64,000 bases of DNA. Origin: Adiantum capillus-veneris (Eukaryota; Streptophyta; Polypodiopsida; Polypodiales; Pteridaceae). Location: contig CM043942.1 of assembly GCA_014529385.2 (NCBI GenBank), positions 21,746,991 through 21,810,990 on the forward strand. The letters run 5' to 3'. Below are positions 20,849-30,850 of the stretch, in pieces. Below the pieces are notes generated by a model. The model was not told the origin of the DNA and searched no databases. It saw only the letters and a list, made by a program, of their open reading frames with translations. Made by a program: the position numbers and the translations under genes. Numbering within the stretch: the stretch's first letter is position 1; the number at the start of each line of letters is the position of its first letter.

Positions 20849-22516
20849 GAAGCATACCCCCTCAGCCAGCCTACACGAGACGATCTGGAAAAATGCCCCA
20901 GAACAGTTGGTATGATGAGGAGTGTAGAGAGATGAGGATCAAGTTACAGAGGGAAGTGCTCATGGGTATTACCACACATAGACAGTCACAGATTATCTTT
21001 CGCCGCCTAGTGCGACAAAAGAAAAGGGCTTATTTATCCCAGCTAGAGCAAGATTTGTATCAGTTATTTATAAGTCAGGACTCGGGAGAAGCATGGAGGC
21101 TATTCCACGAACATTCGCCACCACCAGCGGTCACCTCCACTGAGACATGGGGGGAATATGCCACATCTCTCTACATAGTATCAGGACAACCACCTCTGCC
21201 GGACCCACTAGAGACATGCCCGGAGATATGTTCTTTCTTTATTACCGAGAGGGTAAGGAAAGCTATTGACAGGATGAAGACAAGGAGAGCACATGATCAT
21301 GATGGTCTGGTAGCAGAGCACTTCATTCATGCCAGAGATATGCTTGCAGAGCTCCTGGCGATGATGTTTAATCGAGCCATGTATGAAGGCTTCCCCGAGA
21401 CTTGGAGTATGTCCACGATTGTGCCTATTTTTAAGTCAGGAGATCCCATGATTCCCGGGAATTATCGCACCATCATGGTTGGTCACACAATAGCTAGGCT
21501 GTATCCATCCATTCTTGAACAGGAGCCGAGTAGATGGGCAGAGCGAGAGGGCGTAAGAGCACCAGGGCAAGCAGGTTTCAGGAGAGGTTTCTCCACTCTT
21601 GACCAGATTCTGACACTCAGAGCTATTATTGAGGAGGGTAGACACCATGGCAAGAGGATCTATTGTAGATTTGTAGATTTCCGCAAAGCCTTCGACACAA
21701 TGCCGAGAGCCAATATACGCAGATTACAGGACATGGGTGTGCCTACAGAGCTGATTCGGGGGATTCTGGCTCTATACAGGACAATGATGGGGCGGCTACG
21801 CACCACTGAGGGAATGTCTGACATGGTCCTCTCCACTATTGGAGTAAAGCAGGGATGCCCCCTATCCCCGACTCTTTTTGGGATGTAGGTGGATGAGTTT
21901 TCGGACTATGTAGAGTGTCAGGGGGACAGGGGGGCTCAGCTAGCAGGGACATGGATTCCGCTGTTACTATATGCTGATGATATTGTGCTGATTTCTGACT
22001 CTCCAGAGGGGATGCAGCGTCATTTGGATGCTCTGCATACATTTGCTCGTGACAGTGGATTGTCTGTCAATCTGGGGAAAACCAAGGTTATGGTGTTCAA
22101 CACCACACCACAGTGGGTCAGGAGGTCGGCACCCACATTTATGTATGGCCAGGAGACTGTGGAGTACACAGATGCATATACTTATCTTGGGGTAGTCTTC
22201 GGTGGACCGGTGGTCACTAAGGAGAGCATCATAGACTAGACTGACGAGAGCATATGCAGCTTTGGGAGGACTGGAGAGGATGTGTTCGCAAGTTCAGTTT
22301 CAGGAACCACGAACAAAGCTTTGGCTTTTTGACACTCTAGTGACTCCAGCTATGCTTTATGGAGTTCAGGTATGGGGACCCTCAGTAGACCACCAGGGGA
22401 GATCTGGCAACACAAATGGATGGAGATGCATGGAGAGGCCTCTGGTCTCTATGATCGCTCGGATGATTCGGGCTAAGGCCTCAGTACCACATGAGATTAT
22501 CCGAGCCGAGCTAGCC
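20845..22516 (+). pseudogene. LINE-B2 reverse transcriptase, stop and frameshift
   Basis: From ATG 20845 the frame runs through the linker and RT (RKAIDRMKTRRAHDHDGLVAEHF, GNYRTIMVGH, GQAGFRRGFSTLDQ, VDFRKAFDTMPR, GVKQGCPLSPTLFGM) to a TAG at 21886. It resumes in the same frame with LLLYADDIVLISDSPEGM and CT-like thumb sequence to a stop at 22239. A shift then gives MGGLERMCSQ ... FDTLVTPAMLYGVQVWG, matching LINE-B1. The copy ends at about 22516 before the poly-C tract. Non-functional. Confidence 0.85.
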
Positions 22517-22529
22517 GCCCCCCCCCCCC
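22517..22529. repeat. Poly-C tract at LINE/gypsy junction
   Basis: About 12 C's separate LINE-B2 from a gypsy RT relic. One translated frame passes through it, so a 203-codon chimeric ORF (22262-22873) joins two unrelated retroelements with a Pro run. Confidence 0.85.
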
Positions 22530-23801
22530 CTCGTGGTGGAGGCATTGACGAGATCAGTTTCCTTTACGCACGGTCTATCTTCTCAGAGACGGAAGACGAA
22601 CACTATAAGCATCTCGCCTTAGTGTTTGAAGAATTACGCAAACACAAATTATTTGTGAATGCTAAGAAGAGTGAGTTCTTTCTAAAAGAGATCCACTATT
22701 TGGGCCATATAGTATCTCACAATCAGGTGAGAATGGACCCTGATAAGAATCAAGCAGTTGTAGAATGGCCTACGCCAACTACAGTACATGATGTACGAAG
22801 TTTCCTTGGCCTCTGTTCCTATTATCGGCGTTTCATTCGAGCTTTTGCCGCGATAGCAGGTCCCCCTCCATGACCTGACAAAGAAGCGGATTCCATTCCA
22901 TTGGGGGTCTGGACAAAAACAAGCTTTCGAAAAGCTTAAGTATCTACTCAGTCACGGACCTGTTCTCACCGTCCCTGATGTTCGCAAACCTTTCGAGGTA
23001 TACTGCGATGCATCTGGAGATTGTGTAGGAGCAGTTTTGAACCAAGAGGGTCACGCGATAGCCTATGAAAGTCGGCGCCTTAAAGATGTAGAGTTGCATG
23101 TCTCCATATACGAGAAAGAGCTAATGGCAGTAATCCATGCTCTTTCCATTTGGAAACACTATCTCTTAGGAGCTGATTTTATTATCAAGACAGATCATCA
23201 AAGTCTTCGCTACTTTCTCACATAGAGAAAGTTATCAGAAAAGGAGATGAGATGGGCCAACTTTCTTTCAATGTTCCATTTTCAGATTTTACATACTTCT
23301 GGAATAAAGAATGCAGTTGCAGATGCTCTCTCTAGTCGTCCAAAGATCAATGCACTAACAATAATTTATCATGAGGAACTAGAATCTCTCAGCGAGATGT
23401 ATCCTCAAGATCTAGACTTCGCCACAATTTGGGCAGATCTTCAAGCTGGTCACTCAAAGCCACCTTATTCCATCAGGGACAATACACTTTATCGTCAACA
23501 AGCAATATGCATAGCTCAGCCCTTACGACAGAAGGTGATGGATGAAGCACATAATTCTCTTTATGCCGGGCATCGGGGAATTGCTTCCACCACTAGTGCC
23601 CTTGAAAGGTATTTCTTTTGGCCAACACTCCCTGCGGACATTGAAAAACATGTACGTGAGTGTTTAGTCTGCCAAAAAGTAAAATATGACAGACATAAAG
23701 TTTATGGCAAGCTTCAGCCGCTCCCTGTGCCTAACACGCCATGGGAAAGTATTGCCATGGATTTTAATTACGGATCTTCCTCGATCCAAGAATGGAAATG
23801 A
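22530..23801 (+). pseudogene. Gyp-1 RT (C-terminal), RNase H and integrase zinc finger
   Basis: The RT tail EEHYKHL-like region, FLKEIHYLGHIVS and VRSFLGLCSYYRRFI are clear, but the YLDD box is degraded to YARS. A 1-base shift near 22862 leads to the RNase H (FEVYCDASGDCVGAVL, ELMAVIHALSIWKHYLLG, IKTDHQSLRYFLT). A TAG at 23223 replaces an expected Gln. The frame then resumes through RWANFLSMF, NAVADALS and the HHCC zinc finger (AHNSLYAGHRG ... ECLVCQK). A 1-base insertion near 23766 breaks entry into the core. Confidence 0.88.
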
Positions 23802-24831
23802 TGCAATCCGGATTATAGTAGACAGATTCAGTAAGCAAGCACATTTTCTTCTAGTAAAGAAGACGATCAAAGCTGATCACATGGCTAGAATATTTCTAGC
23901 TCAGATTTTTAAACACCATGGATTGCCAAAGACTATTGTCAACGATAGAGATCCCCGCATGACTAGTCTATTTTGGCAGGCATTGTTTGAAAACTTGGGA
24001 ACTAAGCTTGACTTTTCATCAGCTTATCATCCTCAAACAGATGGTCAAAGCGAAATCGCTAATGCCACTGTTTTAGATCTCCTCAAGTGCTATGTTTTGG
24101 AACGACAATCCGTATGGGAACAGTACTTACCAATCGTTGAGTTTGCGTATAATAATACCATACATTCCTCAACTGGTAAAGCTCCCTTCGAAATTATTTA
24201 TGGGAAGCCACTCTTACTTCCTATTATGGTTACCAAAGAAAACATCTTCGCCGCAGATGAATTTGTACACAATATTGATATTGCCCATCAACAAGTAAAG
24301 CAAGCGATTCTTCGTACTCAAGAGCAACAGAAGAGAAAAGCAGACAAGAACAGAAGGAATCTCAATCTTGAAAAAGGACAATATGTCCTGCTTCGGTTTG
24401 AGAAAGCTATATTGAAAAAGCGGGTCGGCAAAGGGAAAGTTGTTAAACTCTCCCATAGATTTTACGGCCCTTTCAAAATTACAGATAAAGTCAATGACGT
24501 GACTTCCAGATTGGATTTGCCTTCTCACTGGCGTATCCATAATGCTTTTCATGTCAATCTCCTCCGACCATATGTTGGACCTCCTCCAATGGCGCCAGTA
24601 CAAGAAGATCCTTCAGAAGTCGAAGAGACTGAGGAAATCCTTCAACCTGAACAGATAATCCACCACTTGGAGAGACAACTCAAGTCGGGGAGTCTGTATC
24701 AAAAGTATTTAGTCAAGTTCAAGATTTACACTCCTTTAGATGCAAAGTGGATGATTGAGTCCGATCTTAAGGTCTACCCAGACATCTTGCAGAGTTATGT
24801 TGACGCTCTACAATTGAGGTCAACTGTTTAG
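23752..24831 (+). CDS. Gyp-1 integrase core and chromodomain
   Basis: An open frame to TAG 24829 with the DDE core (IIVDRFSKQAHFLL, IVNDRDPRMTSLFWQALF, SSAYHPQTDGQSE), the GPF-like module (KLSHRFYGPFKITDKV, HNAFHVNLLRPY) and a C-terminal chromodomain (EEILQPEQIIHHLER, YLVKFKIYTPLDAKWMIESDL). The enzyme inserts the cDNA, and chromodomains of this class guide chromoviruses to heterochromatin. The frame opens before 23752 but only as shadow, and the zinc finger lies in another frame because of a 1-base insertion. Confidence 0.9.
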   Translation: MPWILITDLPRSKNGNDAIRIIVDRFSKQAHFLLVKKTIKADHMARIFLAQIFKHHGLPKTIVNDRDPRMTSLFWQALFENLGTKLDFSSAYHPQTDGQSEIANATVLDLLKCYVLERQSVWEQYLPIVEFAYNNTIHSSTGKAPFEIIYGKPLLLPIMVTKENIFAADEFVHNIDIAHQQVKQAILRTQEQQKRKADKNRRNLNLEKGQYVLLRFEKAILKKRVGKGKVVKLSHRFYGPFKITDKVNDVTSRLDLPSHWRIHNAFHVNLLRPYVGPPPMAPVQEDPSEVEETEEILQPEQIIHHLERQLKSGSLYQKYLVKFKIYTPLDAKWMIESDLKVYPDILQSYVDALQLRSTV

Positions 24832-24843
24832 AACCAAGAGGGA

Positions 24844-26351
24844 TGTAACTAAGTCAGACTTTGTAAATAATTAATTTATTTACGAGAAAAGAATTATCTA
24901 ATTAGTTGTGTGCACATCAGAATAGATTTAGTAGTTCTGGGGCCTCAGGTGCGCCCACGTTTGGGCCAGTGCACCTCAGGGAGACCCTAGCAGAAAATAC
25001 CCTGAAGCCCTAGCGATTGGGAAATCGGGTCTTCAATGAAGGGGTAGATAGTAGTCTCAGATTTCAGGCTCAGAAAATTACGCGCGCTAGTGCAAGCACA
25101 GGAATGAGATGGGGTCCTTAGAATAATGACCCTAAGGCTTGAATCATTTTACTGCCTTAGGATAAGTCAGTTAAGGTATTTTTAAATTGTCTATGCCGGA
25201 CCAAATGACCGGACAAGTGCGAACAGGTAATGCCAGAGCAGTGTCTGTACGGCATTGCGCTGGGGAGCAGCTAACAATTTCATTAGTAGCATCTGTGTGT
25301 GCAGTTGTGAGTTAATTTGCACATTTCATTAATAGCCTAGGGATTTTTAAAAGTGAAAGTTGAAGGGTTTTTAAAGTTATTAAGTGGCACACTTACCAAT
25401 GCAAACTAACTCTCTCTCACTCTCACTCTCACCCTCTCTCTCTTTCTAGTGCCCCCTCTCCCTGATGGCTATTTAGGAGGCCCTACTCCCCCATTTTCAG
25501 TGTTGGCAGTGCTCCTACCCTCCCTATTGTGGGTATGCCCTACGCATTGGAGCCCTCCATGGAAGCTTGAGAGCAGCCCCTTGTGACATATGTGGTGGCC
25601 TCGTGCTCCCATTGTCTAGAACAAGAGCTCTCATAGCCATAGCCAGCTTTTGGTGAGGTTTCATCGCGAGAAGTTGCAGCAGGCACTCTCTTCGTAGAGT
25701 GTGGTGGCTGTAAATTCTCTGTTTTCAGCCCTTAATCACCTCCTTTAGGTTGAATTTCAGCAAAATACATATAGAATCTAGTTCTTCTCTACCTACACTA
25801 CGCGTACACCAAGTTTCGTGCAATTCCATCGCGGAAAAGGTCTCTTTTTCGGCTCTGGAAGGTGCTTAGGTAACATTTTCAAGTTATGTGCAGAAAATTA
25901 CAGCAAGCATGTGTGCGTGCATTTTGCGTGTTTCTCCCTTGTTTTTGTTGCAGGAATAATTATGCATAAAGGGACTCAGTTAGCGGAAGGTAGACTCTCA
26001 TTTTCGAGAGCTTCCGTTGAGTTTTGTGGAAGATAGACTCTCGTTTTTGAGAGCTTCCCAAAAATCTCATAGCAGAGGGAAGATCCTCTCAGTATTCAGA
26101 GAGTAGCGTTCGCACTCTCTCAGTCAGAAGCAGAAAGAAAGAATAGAGGACGGGCTATTGTTTCGTTCTTGTGCTTGTAAAGATTCTCCCTTAGTAATAA
26201 AGATATTCTCTTTATGGAGGGGGACCAGCCCATCTTCTGGTCCCCAATGAAGTGTCAAGCTTTTCCTCTCTCTCTCCAATTCTCTTGAGTAGTTGAAGTA
26301 CAATTAAGAGTCAGTTTACGCTTCCGTATTTTTGTGACAAACTACGTGACA
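24844..26351 (+). repeat. 3' LTR of Gyp-1 (about 1.5 kb, right edge estimated)
   Basis: It begins TGTAACTAAGTC right after an AGAGGGA polypurine stretch that follows the chromodomain stop by a few bases. It contains a CT-rich patch (25411-25445) and, at 25985-26058, a hairpin-forming repeat in two tandem copies. It ends near ACGTGACA, after which another gypsy relic starts. There is no 5' LTR in the window to confirm the length. Confidence 0.65.
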
Positions 26352-26784
26352 CTAGGAGGATTCACAATGCATTTCATGTGAGTCTCTTGAAACCTTTTAA
26401 AGGTGATGTGCCTGAAGATGGAGAGTCCTATGAGCAACCCAAAGTGGAAGTAAACGAGGAGATTCTGTTTATGAACAGATTTTAGCACACAAGGACACAA
26501 AGAATAAGGGTAAAGTAAGAAGGCGGTTCTTGGTTAAATTCAAGAACTATCCTGCATTGGATGTGAAGTGGATGGAGGAGGAGGACCTAGGAGGTCCAAG
26601 TCTGTTACAACGGTTATGTGCTTCTTGGTTGTCACATAAGAACTGGAATCTTTTGAATCTTCAGCTTTCTAAGCACAAGGAAAGGATCAATAAATCTGTA
26701 ACTGTACCACCATCAGACAAGAAAGGCTTAAATGTAGGGCATGGCTCGCGAGGGGAAACTTGTCCAGCGTCGCAACATTCATGA
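26352..26784 (+). pseudogene. Second chromovirus 3' end (integrase tail and chromodomain relic)
   Basis: RRIHNAFHVSLLKPFKGDVP resembles the LINE of Gyp-1's HNAFHVNLLRPY region, and RRRFLVKFKNYPALDVKWMEEEDL is a chromodomain half. The frame is broken between them near 26480. The protein differs from Gyp-1, so this is another chromovirus lineage, interrupted by or adjacent to the Gyp-1 LTR. Confidence 0.75.
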
Positions 26785-26818
26785 CCGAGTACTCGATTAG
26801 GGTCGGATATATGTGCCA

Positions 26819-27506
26819 CTAAGTAAGCCCATCTTGATATCGGTGATGATCCGTTGGAAGCTTCATATTGTTGCTTTTGTTGCTGTTGATTCGAATAAGA
26901 AGTTGGTTGCTTAGTACTGTAACATTTCCAAGAATATTCATGCTGAGACTTTTGCTGCTCACAAGAAGGTACTTTGTGTCCAATTGTCTCTCAGAAACCA
27001 TGCTTTGGGTGAGAAAATTTGAGTTTTGAAGGCTTTTGTTTGAGTGGTTCTTCCTAGTCGACCACTGAAGCGTCGGAAGAAGATGGTAGAGAAGCAGCTT
27101 GTGTAGTCCGAGAAGCAATTGGGTAACTCTGAGAAGAGGTTTTCATCTGCATCTGATCCAAGCGAGTGTGAATCGATGCGAGGCTTGTGGAAAGTGTGGC
27201 CATCTGCTCCTTGATAAGAGCAAGGGCATCTTCTGATTGTCCTCCGTCGTGTATTGTCAGCATGGTTATTCTTATAAGGAAATAACGAACTGGAACAGGT
27301 TCGGGTATTGAAGACGGGTAATCAAGAATTATGATAACCTCCAGCTCGGGTTTGGGCTCTTTTGGAGTGTCTGGAATGACAATGATCTCCAGGGCAAGGA
27401 AAGGATATGCTGGTAAGTCCTTCTTGGGAACTTCGTCTATGTACGAAATATACGGAAGAGGTTCGTCGGTCATGGCTGGGAAGTGTACCGCGCACAGGAT
27501 ATGCAC
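26819..27506 (-). pseudogene. Gag-like N-terminal fragment
   Basis: The minus-strand frame 27506-27054 reads an acidic Pro/Glu-rich stretch and then SEDALALIKEQMATLSTSLASIHTRLDQM, a short predicted coiled coil as found near the N-terminus of some gypsy gags. A second, differently framed part continues to 26819. No zinc knuckle is visible. It lies back to back with the chromodomain relic, so it could be the start of another gypsy element. Weak call. Confidence 0.3.
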
Positions 27507-27539
27507 ACAAGGTCAGCGCTGGGTGATGGTGTAGGAGCA

Positions 27540-28721
27540 ACGTGCGGGAATTTAAATCGCTGGTTTTCTTGCATTTTTTAAACGTGAAGGGTGAGTTCAC
27601 ATGAGGGTTTTTTAAAAACAAATTTCAAGGTGTGTTCACATTGGGTTAAAAAAATTTGAGTTTATTTGGGAGAGGCCAGCCAATGTAATAAACCTTTGGC
27701 TGAATTTTTAATGTTTTACATTGCTAATGCCCTTACGTAAATAAAAGACCAGCGAGCAGATTCAAGTGCCAGCGTGGGATGTTTTTGAGCCAGCGTATCT
27801 GTTTAAATTCAGCCCAGCGAAGAGTTTTTTTTTATGCTTTTACGAAGGGGCAACCAGCAGCCAGCAAAATGTTTCAGCCCAACGTTTCAGCCCAGCGCTT
27901 GGTGAAGGGGGGTGATGCTTGGGAAAGGGTGCGGCAGCCACGCGATTCAGCCCAACAAATGGCGTGAAGGGACAACGGTCCCTCCCTAAACCCTAGAGCC
28001 ATTCATAAAATTTTCGGCCTAGAAAATAATTTAGAAAAAGTAAGACCGACAAAGAAGTTATACGGACAACGAGACTTTACTCCAGAATGAAAAGACAAGT
28101 GCCCGGCCGGGTGAAGTACCCGTGGTATCTTATTGGAAATCGACCATAATCCGGGTATGTCCTGATGCCAATAGTTGGATAAGAAGGTTATACTCAGGGA
28201 GGATGGTGTGAATTTAATTAAGGAAATTTGTTTGACTTGGTTGCTTAAAAAGGAACTGGAAAGGCTAGGAATATAGGATCTATCCTGTGCATCTGTCACC
28301 AGATGGTGCTATACCTCTTGAATTAAAATGCTTAGGAAAGAATGATGTGTCTCTTGTGAAGGGGTGCATCCACATCTGGTGAAGGGGCGCGGCAAGAGAG
28401 GCACCGCATGACGCAATCGGCAAAGAGGCACCTCGAGGAGGCACAGACGGCTACCAAGAGGCACAGCTCAATGAAAGGGTGCTGATGAAGAGGTGCATCG
28501 CGAGGCTTCCATCGGGAAATTTCCGCACGGACATCGGGTATGCCATCCTTCCGTACATATATCTGTATTAAGTATGTAAATGGTAGAGTTTAGGAATACC
28601 TCACATTAAGTTGGTAGCTAGTATGCCATCTTTCCTCTGCTTCCATACAACTCCGGGAAGGGTTAGCGCGTAGCGGCGAGGGTGAGAGGCTCACAACCTT
28701 CAGGTTTGGGGAAAAAAATTG
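27540..28721. other. Unassigned AT-rich region with CAGCCCAGCG words
   Basis: No convincing coding region. Between about 27750 and 27960 there are around eight variants of CAGCCCAGCG or CCAGCG. A telobox-like AAACCCTAG lies near 27987. From 28380 to 28500 the sequence has repeated GAGGCAC words. Possibly internal or untranslated parts of the LTR element whose primer site is at 28722. Confidence 0.3.
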
Positions 28722-28733
28722 CTTTGACACCAC
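28722..28733 (-). promoter_or_regulatory. Candidate primer-binding site
   Basis: The reverse complement TGGTGTCAAAGC resembles the TGGTATCAGAGC class and abuts an LTR-like terminus CCTTACA on the minus strand. It suggests a minus-strand element whose 5' LTR lies at 28734 and above. Confidence 0.5.
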
Positions 28734-29290
28734 TGTAAGGATTCTAGGTACTAATCTTTAATTAAGTACTTAAATTCATGATTAAGAGTTAAGAAACTTG
28801 AACTGAACTCAGAAACAAGACTTAGAAGACTCTGTGTTTGATTGCTTGAATGATTGCTTGAAACTGAGTACAATAGACTCCTTATATAGGAGACGAAGAG
28901 ACACAAATGAAAAGACACGTCTCCTAGTGAAGAGACAGAAGACACGTCTCCTTGTGAAGAGACAGAAGACTCCGTGTTTGATTGCTTGGATGACTGCTTG
29001 AAATTGAGTACAATAGGCTCCTTATATAGGAGAGGAAGAGACAAAAATGAAAAGACACGTCTCCTGGTGAAGAGACATGACTTTAGACGTAAAGACACAT
29101 ACTTTTGGCGAAGAGCTACAACCATTGGGTGAAGAGTCGCAACCGCAGAGCGGAAGGGTTTGACCACTCGTCGAAGGAGTGTGGCTTTTGGCGAAGAGGC
29201 ACGTCTCTTGAGCGAAGGGTCGTGACCATCCAAGCGTAGGGGTTCTCCTTGGCATGGCACTTCGCGTATCTGCAACTAGGAAGAGATGTA
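28734..29290 (-). repeat. Probable LTR with duplicated promoter segment
   Basis: It ends TTACA beside a candidate PBS. On the minus strand it contains two TATA boxes in CCTATATAAGG (plus 28881-28890 and 29021-29030) about 140 bp apart, each inside a near-identical block beginning with TTGATTGCTTG. The distal edge is uncertain; a TGTTGCAG start at about 29301 is one option but lacks a preceding polypurine tract. Confidence 0.5.
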
Positions 29291-29635
29291 ATACTGCAAC
29301 ATAGTCACAATCGTGCCAATTGTGTTCAGCTCCTCCATCTGAAATTCGTCTTCTTCAAGTCGCCCACTTTTGGCTTGAAGAAGGTCACCTTGTAGATTTC
29401 GTATGATGGAATCTTGGATGGTCTCTTTCTCCTCGAGCGAAGGGATTCTCTTACGCATGCCATTGGTTTCTTTGGTCCATCTTTGAACAATAGTTCTCCT
29501 CTCCTTCCACTCTTCCACTTCATTTCTCCATTCTCTCATTTCCTTCTCGTTGCTGACATCCTCGTCCGTCTGCATGAAGGCGGCTTTGTGGGTGGCTGTT
29601 GAGGGATGTGTCTGTTTACATGTTGGGGAAGCCAT
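29276..29635 (-). CDS. Hypothetical coiled-coil protein fragment
   Basis: A minus-strand frame from about 29635 (MASPTCKQTH) to 29276. It is rich in Glu, Arg and Lys (EMREWRNEVEEWKERR, LEEKETIQDSI) and so a predicted coiled coil. The longer version of this frame starts inside a (GA)n tract and is spurious upstream. I do not recognise a family. A relation to retroelement gag or to a host coiled-coil protein is equally possible. Confidence 0.3.
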   Translation of the reverse strand: MASPTCKQTHPSTATHKAAFMQTDEDVSNEKEMREWRNEVEEWKERRTIVQRWTKETNGMRKRIPSLEEKETIQDSIIRNLQGDLLQAKSGRLEEDEFQMEELNTIGTIVTMLQYYISS

Positions 29636-29657
29636 TGGCACTTCTCCGATGCTTCTC

Positions 29658-29658
<1 letters not shown>

Positions 29659-29708
<50 letters not shown>
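29659..29708. repeat. (GA)n microsatellite
   Basis: About 25 GA units. Confidence 0.95.
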
Positions 29709-29710
<2 letters not shown>

Positions 29711-29906
29711 CAGCAGCACCTAATTATCTACAGTTAGTTGCTTGTATGATAGCATTGCGCTTATCTTCTTACGCTATTGTACAAAACTGAAGTGCTATTG
29801 AAGTGTAATGAAGGTGGTAAAAATCTTGCTCTTCATGATTTGTATGTGTAGATTCTGAATAGAAGGTATGGTCGGACACATTTAGCAATTTATGGTCCAG
29901 AATGGG

Positions 29907-30030
29907 CAGCAAAGTCTTGATAAAGAGTTCATGAAGATCAGAGAGACTAATTGTGATCCTCCCAAATTCAGCAAAGTCTTGATAAAGAGTTCATGAAGAT
30001 CAGAGAGACTAATTGGGATCGTCCCAAATT
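29907..30030 (+). repeat. 62-bp tandem duplication
   Basis: 29907-29968 and 29969-30030 are near-identical (CAGCAAAGTCTTGATAAAG start), differing at a few bases. Downstream to 30180 a short plus-strand frame (KLVGELISYGNEAMTAECAD) is open, but I cannot assign it. Confidence 0.9.
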
Positions 30031-30308
30031 TTATGTGGTCTGCTGATGGAGTCTACAAATTGGTGGGTGAGTTGATTTCGTATGGTAACGAGGCTATGAC
30101 TGCTGAATGTGCAGACTTGATAGAAGCTAATACCATAATAAAATTGTGTGATACTGCTAGGTTGAAAATGCCTTCTGCTTGATACCACGGGTTGGCAACA
30201 TGGAGGCAGAGAGAATTGCAGAAATTCTGTGTTTTTAGCTTGTCACCACTGCTGTTCTTGTTGGAATTCGTCTCGACCCAGCTCATATTTTTGTGGAATA
30301 CAAGATAT

Positions 30309-30345
30309 GTGTGTGTGTGTGATATATATATATATATATATATTT
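30309..30345. repeat. (GT)n-(AT)n microsatellite
   Basis: A short GT run followed by about 11 AT units. Confidence 0.9.
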
Positions 30346-30564
30346 ATATGTGAGAGATAGAGAGAGATTTGAAAACCAACAATATGAGCCCACCATAAAC
30401 AACGCTAAAATGAATATTATGAGCTTAAAATAGCAATAAGGTAGGAAAGAATCATCTACTTCAAACGCTAAGGTCTTCTCAATGGCAGGCAAAGAAAGTA
30501 CGTAGTGATCTAATGTTTGTTGTCTTGCCATTCACATTTCATGCTGGCCTAAAGAAGGCTTTTA

Positions 30565-30850
<286 letters not shown>

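Larger units (their letters stand above)
18443..22516 (+). mobile_element. LINE-B2, nearly complete non-LTR retrotransposon
   Basis: Leader, ORF1 (18978-19837), AP endonuclease (19868-20848), RT (20845-22239) and part of the C-terminal region (to about 22516). The 3' end is lost: the sequence passes through a C12 tract into a Ty3/gypsy element. The RT is clearly of the same family as LINE-B1 (shared NYRTIMVG, FRKAFDTMPR, GVKQGCPLSPTLFG, YADDIVL). Confidence 0.88.
22530..26351 (+). mobile_element. Ty3/gypsy chromovirus (Gyp-1), 5'-truncated
   Basis: The order is RT C-terminal part, RNase H, HHCC integrase, integrase core and chromodomain, followed by a PPT-like AGAGGGA and a 3' LTR starting at 24844 (TGTAACTAAG). 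Gag, protease and most of the RT are missing. The terminal chromodomain places it among chromoviruses. The LTR right edge near 26351 is estimated from an ACGTGACA terminus. Confidence 0.88.

Noticed and set aside
27980-27992. Telobox AAACCCTAG as evidence of a host gene promoter
   Set aside because: A single 9-bp match with no downstream coding region. Too common in plant DNA to call.
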